Shown here: positions 44,334 to 52,909 of the stretch, piece by piece
How the letters are laid out: each line of letters starts with the position of its first letter
Numbering within the stretch: position 1 is the stretch's first letter
Assembly (NCBI RefSeq): GCF_000025625.1
Contig: NC_013922.1
Span: 2,108,001-2,172,000, forward strand
Source of the DNA: Natrialba magadii ATCC 43099
GTDB taxonomy: Archaea; Halobacteriota; Halobacteria; Halobacteriales; Natrialbaceae
Direction: 5' to 3'
DNA length: 64,000 nucleotides
The notes under the pieces: generated by a model
Told to the model about the DNA's origin: nothing
What the model saw: only the letters and a program-made list of their open reading frames with translations
Database searches by the model: none
Translations under genes and position numbers: made by a program

Positions 44334-45836
44334 ATGTCACAGGGTCACACCGATCGGCGGACGATGCTCGCCCTCTCCGGTGCCTTTCTCGCGGGGATGG
44401 CCGGCTGTACAGGGACGGCTCCCGATTCGGAAGACGAGGCCGGAAACGGGGATTCGAACGGAACCGAACCCGACGGCGAGACAGGTGGGTCCGACTCCGA
44501 TATCGACTTCGACGGCGAGTTTCCTGAACTCGAGTTCGTCACTGATCCCGACCTCGAGGACGACCTGCTCGCAGCACAGATTCGACACAACGTTGCGTTC
44601 TCGCTCGACCTACTTTCGCAGCTCCGAGCGGACCGACCGGATGAGAATCTCTTTTTCTCCCCGTACAGCGTCTCCGTGGCGCTGGCGATGACCTACGCCG
44701 GTGCGCGCGGTGAGACGGCCGACGAGATGCGCGAGGCACTGCGGTACGATCTGCCGGGAAGTGGCGACGACTGGTCGACAGCAACCGGATCCGATGACGC
44801 GACTCTCCACGCAGCCTTCGGTGCACTCGAGTCCGAGTTCGATCGGCGAAACGAAGACGGGGAGGAAGTCGACCAGCCGCGGGCTGATTCGGATGGAGAT
44901 GACGACGGCGCTACCGAGAACGAAGACGTGGACGACAGCGAGGACGAGCTGGGCTTCCAGCTCTCGAGTGCCAACGCCGTCTGGGCGGCTGAGGATCATC
45001 CGTTCGACGACGCGTACTTCGACCTCCTCGATGCCTACTACGGGGCCGGCGAGCACCTCGTGGACTTCTCGGGCAGTCCCGAAGCAGCGCGAGAGGAGAT
45101 CAACACCTGGGTCGAGGAACGGACGAACGACCGCATCGAGGACCTTCTGCCTCAGGGCTCGGTGGACGCCTCGACGCGGCTCGTGCTGACGAACGCGGTT
45201 TACTTCCTCGCGGCCTGGAAGCACGATTTCGACCCTGCGAACACCGAGCCGGAGACGTTCACCGGGCTTGCTGGTGCCGAGACCGAGGTCGAGATGATGC
45301 ACCAGACCGCCCAACTGCGCTACGCCGAGCACGATGGTCACCAGTTCGTCGAACTTCCCTACGCCAACGAGGAGACGAGCATGGTCATTATCTTCCCCGC
45401 AGAGGACGAGTTCGAGTCCTTCGAGGAGTCGTTCTCGGTGGACGTCCTCGCGGCGATGCTCGACGATGCCTCGGCCTCACAGGTCGACCTCGCGATGCCG
45501 AAGTTCGGTATCGAGTCGAAGTTCAGTCTCGTCGAAATCATGCAAGACCTCGGGATGCAGCGAGCATTCACCACCAGCGCAGATTTCAGCGGGATGGTTG
45601 ACGGTGAGACGAGTGACCTCTTCATCGGCGATATCGTCCACCAGAGTTTCGTCGAGGTGGACGAGGAGGGAACCGAAGCCGCCGCGGCGACGGCCGTCAC
45701 GATGCCGGTTTCGGCTCCAACGAATCAGGTCGAACTGGTGCTCAACCGGCCGTTTCTCTTCTACATCCGTGACCAGCCGACCGAGACGCCGCTGTTTCTG
45801 GGTCGTGTCGTCGACGGTGAGACAATCGAGGACTGA
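44334..45836 (+). CDS. Serpin-family protein, lipid-anchored
   Basis: 500 residues from the ATG at 44334 (MSQGHTDRRTMLALSGAFL), with twin arginines and a lipobox MAGC, so it is exported and anchored. The serpin body has FFSPYSVSVALAMTYAGARG, LTNAVYFLAAWKHDF, a hinge EVDEEGTEAAAATAVTMPVS and the C-terminal LVLNRPFLFYIRD. The small-residue hinge (EAAAATAV) is the hallmark of inhibitory serpins, and the reactive loop would be around MPVSAPTN. A 40-residue acidic insert lies near 180-215. It probably protects the cell surface from proteases. Archaeal serpins are uncommon. Confidence 0.93.
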   Translation: MSQGHTDRRTMLALSGAFLAGMAGCTGTAPDSEDEAGNGDSNGTEPDGETGGSDSDIDFDGEFPELEFVTDPDLEDDLLAAQIRHNVAFSLDLLSQLRADRPDENLFFSPYSVSVALAMTYAGARGETADEMREALRYDLPGSGDDWSTATGSDDATLHAAFGALESEFDRRNEDGEEVDQPRADSDGDDDGATENEDVDDSEDELGFQLSSANAVWAAEDHPFDDAYFDLLDAYYGAGEHLVDFSGSPEAAREEINTWVEERTNDRIEDLLPQGSVDASTRLVLTNAVYFLAAWKHDFDPANTEPETFTGLAGAETEVEMMHQTAQLRYAEHDGHQFVELPYANEETSMVIIFPAEDEFESFEESFSVDVLAAMLDDASASQVDLAMPKFGIESKFSLVEIMQDLGMQRAFTTSADFSGMVDGETSDLFIGDIVHQSFVEVDEEGTEAAAATAVTMPVSAPTNQVELVLNRPFLFYIRDQPTETPLFLGRVVDGETIED

Positions 45837-45868
45837 CTCAGCGAGTCTGTTCCGCCACCGTTACTCCG

Positions 45869-46774
45869 CTATTGCCTTCGAACGCGGACCTGTACCTGCT
45901 CGCCCTCTTCGAATGCCCGATCCGGGCAGATCAGTTTCGCACCGAAATCCGCATCTCGCGCACAAAATAGCGAGAGTCCTGTAATCGGATCGCCGTTCGC
46001 CATGACCACCACATCGTTCCACGTGATCGAGCGGCCGTCGTCTGCGACCGAGCCGAGTTCGTCCCCGTTCAGCGAAATCGGTGACGGAAGCCGGGTACTC
46101 GAGTACACACCGCCGCCGTCGTAATGCGGGAGCCCGCCGTCGAGGACGCCGCTCGTGTCGTTGCCGTCGGCTCCGACACCGACGAATTCCGTGCCCGGAT
46201 TCGGGTGTGTCGGCGCGTCGAGGACGGCGTACGTTTCGCCGGTCGCGACGACGGTTCCCGTCCCGTCCCATGCGAGTGGCCGCGGGCGGACGTCGTCTGT
46301 GAGGTCGATCGGAATTGACCCCGACGCACGGTACGGGTTCTGCTCCGGTGTTCGAAAGCCGACGTGGAGGTGGTTGTCGACCCACGGCGCGAAGAAGCCG
46401 GCGCGGACGAGTGAGCCGAGCGAGTCACCCGGTTCGACGCGGTCGCCGGCCTCGACGGCGGGGTCGACGTGGAGGATTCGGGCTGTCAGCCCCGCGCAGG
46501 CATCGGGGCCGTCGCAGTCGATCAGGATGAGGTAGTCGTGTTCTGGCGCGTATGATTTCGGCGGTGCGCGGACCGTTCGCGTCTCGCGGACGGTGCCGGC
46601 GACGGGGCTCGGTGCGGCGGTCGTTCGGCCGTCGCGCAACGTCCCGGGATAGAGGTCGATCGCACACCCTGCGTCGTGGGCCGGATACGGCGAGTTGTAC
46701 AGCGAGAAGCGGGCGTACGGTGCCAGTGCTGCCGCCGAGAGCGGTACCGCGTCCGTGTCCGTCAGATCGATCAC
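45869..46774 (-). CDS. M23/LytM-like peptidase domain protein
   Basis: 301 residues with no signal peptide. Zinc-ligand patterns of the LytM/M23 fold are visible: YPAHDAGCAIDLYPG (His and Asp), ILHVDPAVEAGDRVEPGDSLG and the H-x-H of NHLHVGFRT. The C-terminal 120 residues form an unrelated beta-rich domain. M23 enzymes cut peptide bridges of bacterial peptidoglycan, which archaea lack, so the true substrate is uncertain. It is convergent with the serpin gene and divergent from the lipoate-ligase-like gene. Confidence 0.72.
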   Translation of the reverse strand: MIDLTDTDAVPLSAAALAPYARFSLYNSPYPAHDAGCAIDLYPGTLRDGRTTAAPSPVAGTVRETRTVRAPPKSYAPEHDYLILIDCDGPDACAGLTARILHVDPAVEAGDRVEPGDSLGSLVRAGFFAPWVDNHLHVGFRTPEQNPYRASGSIPIDLTDDVRPRPLAWDGTGTVVATGETYAVLDAPTHPNPGTEFVGVGADGNDTSGVLDGGLPHYDGGGVYSSTRLPSPISLNGDELGSVADDGRSITWNDVVVMANGDPITGLSLFCARDADFGAKLICPDRAFEEGEQVQVRVRRQ

Positions 46775-46833
46775 AACTGTACCGACGACTCGCAGCGAGA
46801 GCGTTTAGGTGCGTCGACACAAATGTCACTGGT

Positions 46834-47643
46834 ATGCGAGTGCTTCGCGGCCGCGCCGACACGATCGACGCAGACCGGCGGGCAAGCGAGTCGCTACTCG
46901 AGTTCGCCGCCAACGGCGAACCCGCAGTTCGGGTCTGGCGACCGCACCGACAGGTCGCCTTCGGCCGGCGTGATCGCAGGCAAGAGGGGTACGACGAGGC
47001 TTACGAGGCCGCACGCGAGCACGGATTCGCACCGATCGAGCGGGCGGTCGGTGGCCGCGCGGTCGCCTACGACGGCGAGACATCGATTGCGTTCGCGCGC
47101 GCTGACCCGGTCGACGACTTCCGGCGCGGGACCGACGCGCGCTACGAACGAACCACGAACGCGACGGAGCGGGCACTCTCCGAATTGGGTGTCGACGCCG
47201 AGCGCGGCGAGCCGGCGGATGCGTTCTGTCCCGGCTCGCACTCTGTCTCAGCCGGGCTCACCGCCGACGCGGAACCATCACTCGGCAAACTCGTCGGCCT
47301 CGCCCAGCGCGTTCGGCAGGACGCCGCCGTCACGGCAGGAATCGTGCTCGTCGATAACCGCGAGCTGATTGGAACGGTACTCGAGTCGGTCTACAGCGCG
47401 CTCGGGATTGCGTTCGACCCCGACTCGGTGGGGTCGATTGCAGCGGTCGGTGGCGAGGCGGAGCCGGCTGTTGTCCGTGCGCGGTTCGAGGACGAACTTG
47501 TCGGCGATGTCGACTCGGAGGCCGTCACTGTCGAGTCTGTGCCGGTCGAGGGCGATGGTGATCCGGCAGATAGCGGTCAGTCCAACGGTGGTCCGGCGGC
47601 ACAGCAACCGGATGCCGATGTGGTAGACGACAGATCGATGTGA
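46834..47643 (+). CDS. Lipoate-protein ligase A-family protein
   Basis: 269 residues from the ATG at 46834 (MRVLRGRADTIDADRR); the open frame further upstream is non-coding. It follows the LplA/BPL fold: PAVRVWRPHRQVAFGRRD, the catalytic-loop-like ERAVGGRAVAYDGETSIAF (RRxxGG-type), and LGKLVGLAQRVRQDAAVTAG. It would attach lipoate or octanoate to target lysines, or be a haloarchaeal paralogue with another ligand. The C-terminal 40 residues are disordered and rich in Asp, Pro and Gln. Confidence 0.85.
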   Translation: MRVLRGRADTIDADRRASESLLEFAANGEPAVRVWRPHRQVAFGRRDRRQEGYDEAYEAAREHGFAPIERAVGGRAVAYDGETSIAFARADPVDDFRRGTDARYERTTNATERALSELGVDAERGEPADAFCPGSHSVSAGLTADAEPSLGKLVGLAQRVRQDAAVTAGIVLVDNRELIGTVLESVYSALGIAFDPDSVGSIAAVGGEAEPAVVRARFEDELVGDVDSEAVTVESVPVEGDGDPADSGQSNGGPAAQQPDADVVDDRSM

Positions 47644-47654
47644 GGGGGGAGTGG

Positions 47655-47720
47655 CATTTGGTGTGCGAGAGCGGGTGTGTGAGTGGGTGGGAGTGCGAGA
47701 GCGGGTGTGTGAATGAGTGA
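47655..47720. repeat. Imperfect direct repeat, about 32-bp period
   Basis: GTGCGAGAGCGGGTGTGTGA occurs twice (about 47663-47682 and 47695-47714) with similar GTGGG/GAATG-rich spacers. It lies between the lipoate ligase-like gene and the next gene. No function is apparent. Confidence 0.6.
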
Positions 47721-47845
47721 GAGCGACGAGCGAAAAGCGAAAAGCGAAAGGTACTGTTTTCGGGCTTCGGCCCGTCGGCCTCGAGTATGCACACCGACGC
47801 AACGATGATTCTACAGCGTAGCGGCGGAACCGCGGAGGGATCGCG

Positions 47846-48379
47846 ATGAGGAACGACGCACCCACAGCCGACGACCGGTGGACGGAACTGCTCACCGACG
47901 CGAACGCAATCGCCGCGGAGTACGACGACGACGGCTGGGAGTCGGTCGTTCTCGAGCCATCGTCGGTCTCACCGAGCGAGGCCGAGGAGCGTTTCGGGCT
48001 CAACGTTAGCATCGATCGAGAGACGTTCGAGCAGGTTGAAGCGCACGTCGCGGATTCGGAGGCGACGTTCGGCGACGCGGAGGTGTACTATCTACCGGTC
48101 GACGAGGATGGCACCACTCACGACGACAGCCGTCGCTTCGCACTCGCCGTCGAACGCGACGCCGACAACTCGATCGCTGTGTTCGTCCCGGTGACTTACA
48201 CCCTCCCCGAAGCGAAAACAGTCTTCGAGACGGCACTCCTCGAGGAGCAATTGCTGCTCCACGTTCGGGCGACCGATGCGGACGAGACGGACCCGTGGGT
48301 GACGTTTTCGCACGACGATCCGTCGCTGTTTCTCTCGAAGTCGGACGTGCAGTCGTGGGAGTTCTCGCCAGGTGAGTGA
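47846..48379 (+). CDS. Soluble haloarchaeal hypothetical protein
   Basis: 177 residues. Strands and helices alternate: WTELLTDANAIAAEYDDDGW, ERFGLNVSIDRETFEQVEAH and a beta-rich middle (RRFALAVERDADNSIAVFVPV), ending LHVRATDADETDPWVTFSHDD. It is strongly acidic and has no cysteine pairs or membrane segment. It is a plausible conserved haloarchaeal family but I do not recognise a function. An ATG at 47846 follows a GC-rich leader. Confidence 0.7.
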   Translation: MRNDAPTADDRWTELLTDANAIAAEYDDDGWESVVLEPSSVSPSEAEERFGLNVSIDRETFEQVEAHVADSEATFGDAEVYYLPVDEDGTTHDDSRRFALAVERDADNSIAVFVPVTYTLPEAKTVFETALLEEQLLLHVRATDADETDPWVTFSHDDPSLFLSKSDVQSWEFSPGE

Positions 48380-48390
48380 CGACTGCTTCA

Positions 48391-48423
48391 GACAGGTTCA
48401 GTCAGGTTCAGTCAGGTTCAGAC
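48391..48423. repeat. 10-bp tandem repeats between convergent genes
   Basis: Three copies of CAGGTTCAGT-like units (GACAGGTTCA GTCAGGTTCA GTCAGGTTCA GAC) sit between the stop of the 47846 gene and the stop of the exported lyase-like gene. Confidence 0.7.
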
Positions 48424-48427
48424 TGAT

Positions 48428-49549
48428 TCAACATGGTTCGAACTCGAACGCCCCGTTCAACGCCATCGAGTGGTCGTCGTAGTAGGCATAGAGATTCTGC
48501 GGTGCGGTGTACTGGCCGCCGTAGTGCCCCGCGGGACCGTTCGAATCGATGATGTTGTCCGCGTGGTCCGTCGTGAACCGAAGATCCTCGCGCTCGTAGA
48601 CGAGGTCGTCGTCGAGCCAGTAGCGAACGATCCCGTCCGGATTCGCCGCGCCGTCGGTCACGGTGTTCACACAGACGTAGTACTCGAACTCGTACCAGTT
48701 CCCGAGGACGAGCTCGGGCTGGCCGAGCGCGTACGGCTCACCCTCCATGACGAAATCGTGGTCCTGGTTCTGATCCAGATGGTACGTGTGCGAGAGCAGA
48801 TAGAACGGGCCGTCGGGGTCAGACCCCTGGTTGGTGATGTAGAGGCGATTACTCCAGCCGTTCGTCCCGTCAGGCCTCCCGCCACCGGCGCTCCCTTCGC
48901 CGAGCGCCATCGCACAGTTCCAGAGCCGGCAGTTCGCCGGATACCGGCCTGTCATTTCCCAGCCCGTATCGAGTGCGAACCGGACGCGCCCGGTGAGTTC
49001 GAACAGGCCGTCCGAGAAATCGTAGTGCGTGCTCGCACCCCAGTGCCCACCCTCCTGCATGCGCATCTGCAGCGCCCGGTTCCCGGAAGCGGTCGGATCA
49101 GCGACGAGGTCGAGCGCCGCCGGATCGCCGTTCGACAGGCGATAGACGTCGTTCCACTCGTCGTACTCGTCGTAGTCGAGATGAACTACGTCATCCGGCC
49201 GACCACACTGCATTGTGTCCGGTGTCTGTGCTGCACCGACGTTTGTTCCGAACTCGAGTCCTCCTACGATTCCACCCAGTCCGAGCGCTCCCAGAACGCC
49301 ACTTGCGCGTATCGTTTGTCTGCGACTCAGGTTCGGGCTCAGGTCCTGGTTTTGGTTCTGATTGTGGTTCTGGTTCTGATTGTGGTTCTGGTTCTGGCTC
49401 TGGTTCTGACCCAGGTTATCCGCTGCTGGCGGAGCACTCGAGTTTGCGCTGGTATCGGCATCAGAAGACTCACCAGTGGTTACAGTCTCGCATCGGTCGC
49501 GGCTCTCGTCGGTGTCGCTGGTCCCGTCGTCTGCTGCGTGGGATGTCAT
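48428..49549 (-). CDS. Tat-exported polysaccharide-lyase-like jelly-roll protein
   Basis: 373 residues. The mature part (from about 105) is a beta-sandwich of the kind found in polysaccharide lyase 14 and related lectins: MRMQEGGHWGASTHYDFSDG, FYLLSHTYHLDQNQDHDF, ELVLGNWYEFEYYVCVNT and DGIVRYWLDDDLVYEREDLRF. The N-terminus is odd. About 75 residues precede the twin-arginine motif (NLSRRQTIRASGVLGALG), including a block rich in Asn, Gln and His encoded by an 18-bp repeat. No internal ATG gives a normal start. It may act on uronate polymers outside the cell, which is inference. Confidence 0.72.
   Translation of the reverse strand: MTSHAADDGTSDTDESRDRCETVTTGESSDADTSANSSAPPAADNLGQNQSQNQNHNQNQNHNQNQNQDLSPNLSRRQTIRASGVLGALGLGGIVGGLEFGTNVGAAQTPDTMQCGRPDDVVHLDYDEYDEWNDVYRLSNGDPAALDLVADPTASGNRALQMRMQEGGHWGASTHYDFSDGLFELTGRVRFALDTGWEMTGRYPANCRLWNCAMALGEGSAGGGRPDGTNGWSNRLYITNQGSDPDGPFYLLSHTYHLDQNQDHDFVMEGEPYALGQPELVLGNWYEFEYYVCVNTVTDGAANPDGIVRYWLDDDLVYEREDLRFTTDHADNIIDSNGPAGHYGGQYTAPQNLYAYYDDHSMALNGAFEFEPC
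49340..49413. repeat. 18-bp repeats encoding an Asn/Gln/His-rich linker
   Basis: On the plus strand the unit TTCTGATTGTGGTTCTGG is repeated twice with flanking GGTTCTGG half-units. On the minus strand it codes for Gln-Asn-His-Asn-Gln-Asn blocks in the lyase-like protein, just before its twin-arginine motif. Confidence 0.75.
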
Positions 49550-49745
49550 GCACGACTCGCTCTCACAGGAGGACGGTTAGTATCGAGTCAGCTACCGGAC
49601 AGTCCCGATTCAGAAACGGTGTTTTCCGATGGTTACTACCACTCTGGACGATTTTGCTCGGTGCAACGGTCGCTTCCGTTTGCGGGTAGTCCCTGCATTC
49701 GCACTGCGTGGGGTCTCCGCTACTCTGCTTCGGCTGCGTCTTCCG

Positions 49746-50471
49746 TTACTCCGCCTCGTCTTCTCCTGTTCCTTCCTGTTCGCGCAATTCCTCGCTTGCC
49801 TCGCGAACCTCGCGCATCACACTGGAGATTCGTTCTTCGGCCTCGAGTTCGTCCTCGACGGAGAGGTCGACGCCCTCGACCTCCAGCAGGAATTTTGCGA
49901 CTTCGGTGGACTCGTACATCACGTCGTCGAGTTCTTCGGCGGTGAAGAAGTCACACATCGCGCCGTAGAGGAAGGTTGCGCCGGCGGTTCGGACCTTGTC
50001 TTCGAAGGAGGAACGGGCCTGGTTGACTGCCTGGGGCGTGTAGGTGTCGGTCATGAACGGCACGAGTTCGGGCAGATTCTCGCCGATTTTGGTCATCTCG
50101 ACGCCGGTTTCGGTCCGGAAGTCAGAACAGAGCCGCGCGATGGCCCACTCGCGGGCGGTGATGTAGGTTCGATCGCGCAGGAACTCGTTGACTCGGTCGT
50201 ACTGCGCGCCGTCCATCTTCTTGAAACGGGCGTACTTCTGGACGTCTTCGGGGACATCGGACTCTTCGGGTTCGGTGTCCGGGACGTTCGGTAGTGGGTC
50301 AGTGTCGTCGCCCGCTCGTGCTTGGTCCTCGCTGCTCGATTGCTCCGTAGGCGAACTTTCGGCGACGGTTTGTGATTGGTCCCCCGCTGATTCACCGTCA
50401 CTGTCGGCGTCGGCGTTGGTCCCGGTCGATCGGTCCGACTCCGTGCTGACTTTCGGGCCGTCCTCGTCCAT
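49746..50471 (-). CDS. DUF5806 family protein
   Basis: 241 residues. An Asp/Ser/Thr/Glu-rich disordered N-terminus of about 75 residues is followed by a helical domain (DGAQYDRVNEFLRDRTYITA, REWAIARLCSDFRTETGVEMT, AVNQARSSFEDKVRTAGATF, CDFFTAEELDDVMYESTEVA) that matches the haloarchaeal DUF5806 family from memory. It is soluble and of unknown function. A long acidic C-terminal helix ends it. The next upstream reading frame overlaps its start. Confidence 0.82.
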   Translation of the reverse strand: MDEDGPKVSTESDRSTGTNADADSDGESAGDQSQTVAESSPTEQSSSEDQARAGDDTDPLPNVPDTEPEESDVPEDVQKYARFKKMDGAQYDRVNEFLRDRTYITAREWAIARLCSDFRTETGVEMTKIGENLPELVPFMTDTYTPQAVNQARSSFEDKVRTAGATFLYGAMCDFFTAEELDDVMYESTEVAKFLLEVEGVDLSVEDELEAEERISSVMREVREASEELREQEGTGEDEAE

Positions 50472-50477
50472 GCGCGC

Positions 50478-51099
50478 CTATTTCTGCAGGCTCGAGATAA
50501 GGGTTCTTGGTTCGGGGACGCTTTTTGATTCTACTCGCACCGCCGTCCGCCGAACCCATGTCGTCGGTGTAGGGACTGTCGGTTCGACGAGCACGGGCGG
50601 CGCTTCGTCGTCGGCAAGTTGATCCGGCACGTAGGTAGTACGGATAGTTGAACCCGGACGATGGATCCGCTTCGACGAACCGTTCGTCCACCCCGGGGAC
50701 GACATCGACTGTGTCTTCGAAGGTGACCGTCGCAACCTCACGAGCAATCCCCTGCCTGGTCTCGCCGTCGTAGATACTGACAGCAATATCGATCTCCCCA
50801 TCATCGCCGATCGGCTCGCTGAACTCGAGTGTCAGGTCCTCGATTGTCGTGCCGGCCTCGATTGTCGTTCGTCCGAACTCTCCGGTTTCGTCGCTACGAG
50901 CTGCTAGCATGCCATCGACCGAGGAACTCGCTTCAGCGATGGTGATCGAAGTGCCATCGGATGTCTGTTCGTCGAAGACGAGTGATGCGTCCGGATCGCT
51001 CGTCGCACCAGCCGTATTCGAAGCTAGACTGGCCGCTGAGACCAGTCCTGCCCCGGCCAGTTGAAACAGCGTTCTCCGAGTCGACTTCGGTTCGCTCAT
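50478..51099 (-). pseudogene. Tat-exported protein, C-terminus frameshifted
   Basis: The frame from 51099 begins with a clean twin-arginine signal (STRRTLFQLAGAGLVSAASL). It continues as a beta-rich domain resembling archaeal DUF7282-type proteins (TSITIAEASSSVDGMLAARS; IGDDGEIDIAVSIYDG) to about FNYPYYLR at 50645. After that it turns into Arg/Ser filler that overlaps the DUF5806 gene. The neighbouring frame instead reads VPDQLADDEAPPVLVEPTVP and stops at 50478, so a single-base frameshift near 50640 is likely. A sequencing error is possible. Confidence 0.6.
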
Positions 51100-51278
51100 G
51101 GGGGTGTCCCCCGTTCACATGATTCAACCTGTTTCATCGACTGGCTGTTCTGAATGGGATCAAATCATCGTTATGGCCGACTGCCGGTTTCGCGTGACTG
51201 GATCTCGTCTCAGTAAACTCTCCTCGCATCCTCGTGAGTTCTCCCGGATTTAAGTTTGTTAAGCGTCTTCGATACGGT

Positions 51279-52415
51279 ATGTCACAGACGCCAGTCGTAG
51301 TGAAGGCCGTGCGGACACCACAGGGCAAGGAGGACGGCGTGTACGCTGATCTCCGTAGTGAGGACCTCTCGGTCCCGCTGATCGACGAAATCCTGTCCGA
51401 AACCGGTCTCTCCGGCGAGGATGTCGACGACCTGATGTGGGGCTGTGCACAGCAGCGCGACGAACAGGGCAACAACGTCGCTCGCGTCATCGCCTTGCTC
51501 TCCGAACTCGGCGAGCACACTCCCGCGACGACGATCAACCGATGGTGTGCCTCCTCGATGCAGGCCGTCATCTCCGCCTCGGACGCTATCGCCGCCGGCA
51601 ACCGCGACGCTGTCATCGCGGGCGGTGTCGAGAGCATGAGCCGCGTCGCGATGGGGCAGAACACGCACAACGTCCACCCCAAGATGGCCGAACTGTACAA
51701 CATGGGCGAACTCCAGATGGGGATGACCGCCGAGAAGGTCTCCGAGGAGTACGGCGTCAGCCGCGAGGAGCAGGACGAGTACGCCGCCCAGAGCCAGCAG
51801 CGCGCCGTCGAGGCAACCGAGGAAGGCCGCTTCGACGACGAAATCGTCCCGATCGAAACCGAGGACGGCACCGTCGAGGAAGACGAAGGTCTCCGCCCAG
51901 GCACGACCGCCGAGAAGCTCGGCGAGCTGCCGACCGTCTTCAAGTCCGACGGCACCGTCACGCCCGGCAACGCCTCCCAGATCTCCGACGGCGCGTCCGC
52001 GCTGCTCATCACCAGCAAGGCATTCGCCGAGGAGAACGACCTCGAGATTATGGCCGAAGTCGGCATGAACAACGTCGCCGGTGTCGACCCGACCGTGATG
52101 GGTATCGGTCCGGTGCCCGCGACGCGTGGTCTGCTTGAGCGCAACGGCCGCGACATCGACGAGTACGACCTCGTCGAACTCAACGAGGCTTTTGCCAGCC
52201 AGTCGCTCTATTCGCGTGACGAACTCGGCATCGATCCCGACATTTTCAACGTCAACGGCGGCGCAATCGCCATCGGTCACCCGCTGGGTGCCTCCGGCGC
52301 GCGCCTCCCCGTGACGCTGATCCACGAACTCCAGAAGCGCGGCGGCGGCCTCGGACTGGCGACGCTCTGTGTCGGCTTCGGCCAGGGTGCAGCGATCGAG
52401 TTCGACGTGAACTAG
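51279..52415 (+). CDS. Thiolase family acetyl-CoA acyltransferase
   Basis: 378 residues from the ATG at 51279 (MSQTPVVVKAVRTPQG). The thiolase catalytic residues are present: the nucleophile in TINRWCASSMQAV, the His of NVNGGAIAIGHPLGASGAR and the second Cys in LATLCVGFGQGAA. It acts in beta-oxidation or acetoacetyl-CoA formation. TTTAAG at about 51250 suggests a leaderless transcript. Its last 11 codons form the head of a 109-bp unit repeated three times downstream. The other acyl-CoA genes lie 3-12 kb to the right. Confidence 0.95.
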   Translation: MSQTPVVVKAVRTPQGKEDGVYADLRSEDLSVPLIDEILSETGLSGEDVDDLMWGCAQQRDEQGNNVARVIALLSELGEHTPATTINRWCASSMQAVISASDAIAAGNRDAVIAGGVESMSRVAMGQNTHNVHPKMAELYNMGELQMGMTAEKVSEEYGVSREEQDEYAAQSQQRAVEATEEGRFDDEIVPIETEDGTVEEDEGLRPGTTAEKLGELPTVFKSDGTVTPGNASQISDGASALLITSKAFAEENDLEIMAEVGMNNVAGVDPTVMGIGPVPATRGLLERNGRDIDEYDLVELNEAFASQSLYSRDELGIDPDIFNVNGGAIAIGHPLGASGARLPVTLIHELQKRGGGLGLATLCVGFGQGAAIEFDVN

Positions 52416-52740
52416 AGCGGTCGATAGGGCTTTTGGTCCAGATTTTGCGAGCGAGCGGTGTAGTCGCGAGCGAGACAAAAGGTGGTTGTGCCAGGGTGCA
52501 GCGATCGAGTTCGACGTGAACTAGAGCGGTCGATAGGGCTTTTGGTCCAGATTTTACGAGCGAGCGGTGTAGTCGCGAGCGAGACAAAAGGTGGTTGTGC
52601 CAGGGCGCAGCGATCGAGTTCGACGTGAACTAGAGCGGTCGATAGGGCTTTTGGTCCAGATTTTACGAGCGAGCGGTGTAGTCGCGAGCGAGACAAAAGG
52701 TGGTTGTGCCAGGGCGCAGCGATCGAGTTCGACGTGAACT
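52381..52740. repeat. 109-bp tandem repeat containing the thiolase 3' end
   Basis: Units start at 52381, 52490, 52599 and 52708 (period exactly 109). Each begins GCCAGGGYGCAGCGATCGAG, encoding the GQGAAIEFDVN-stop end of the thiolase, and continues with a TCTCGC/GCGAGCGA-rich tail. Copies 2-4 differ at only a few bases. The fourth is cut after 33 bases by the element at 52737. Confidence 0.95.
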
Positions 52741-52823
52741 ATAGTAGCCACTGCAAGTCACTGCACACCTGATCGCCAGCCTGCTCGGCGATCAGTGTGT
52801 AACTAGTTGCAGTTGTTACTATA
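52737..52823. mobile_element. 87-bp palindrome-ended element, copy 2
   Basis: It reads AACTATAGTAGCCACTGCAA at the left and TTGCAGTTGTTACTATA at the right. The ends are inverted repeats with two mismatches, and the interior GATCGCC/GGCGATC stem is perfect. It shares both ends and length with the element at 26951-27034. It interrupts the fourth thiolase-tail repeat. Confidence 0.7.
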
Positions 52824-52909
52824 ACTGCGGACACGGTTTCACGGGGTTGCGGTAGTTTTCACCACGCCCGAGCAGTCGACTTACAATCCTCGGGCACGTA
52901 GCACCACCA

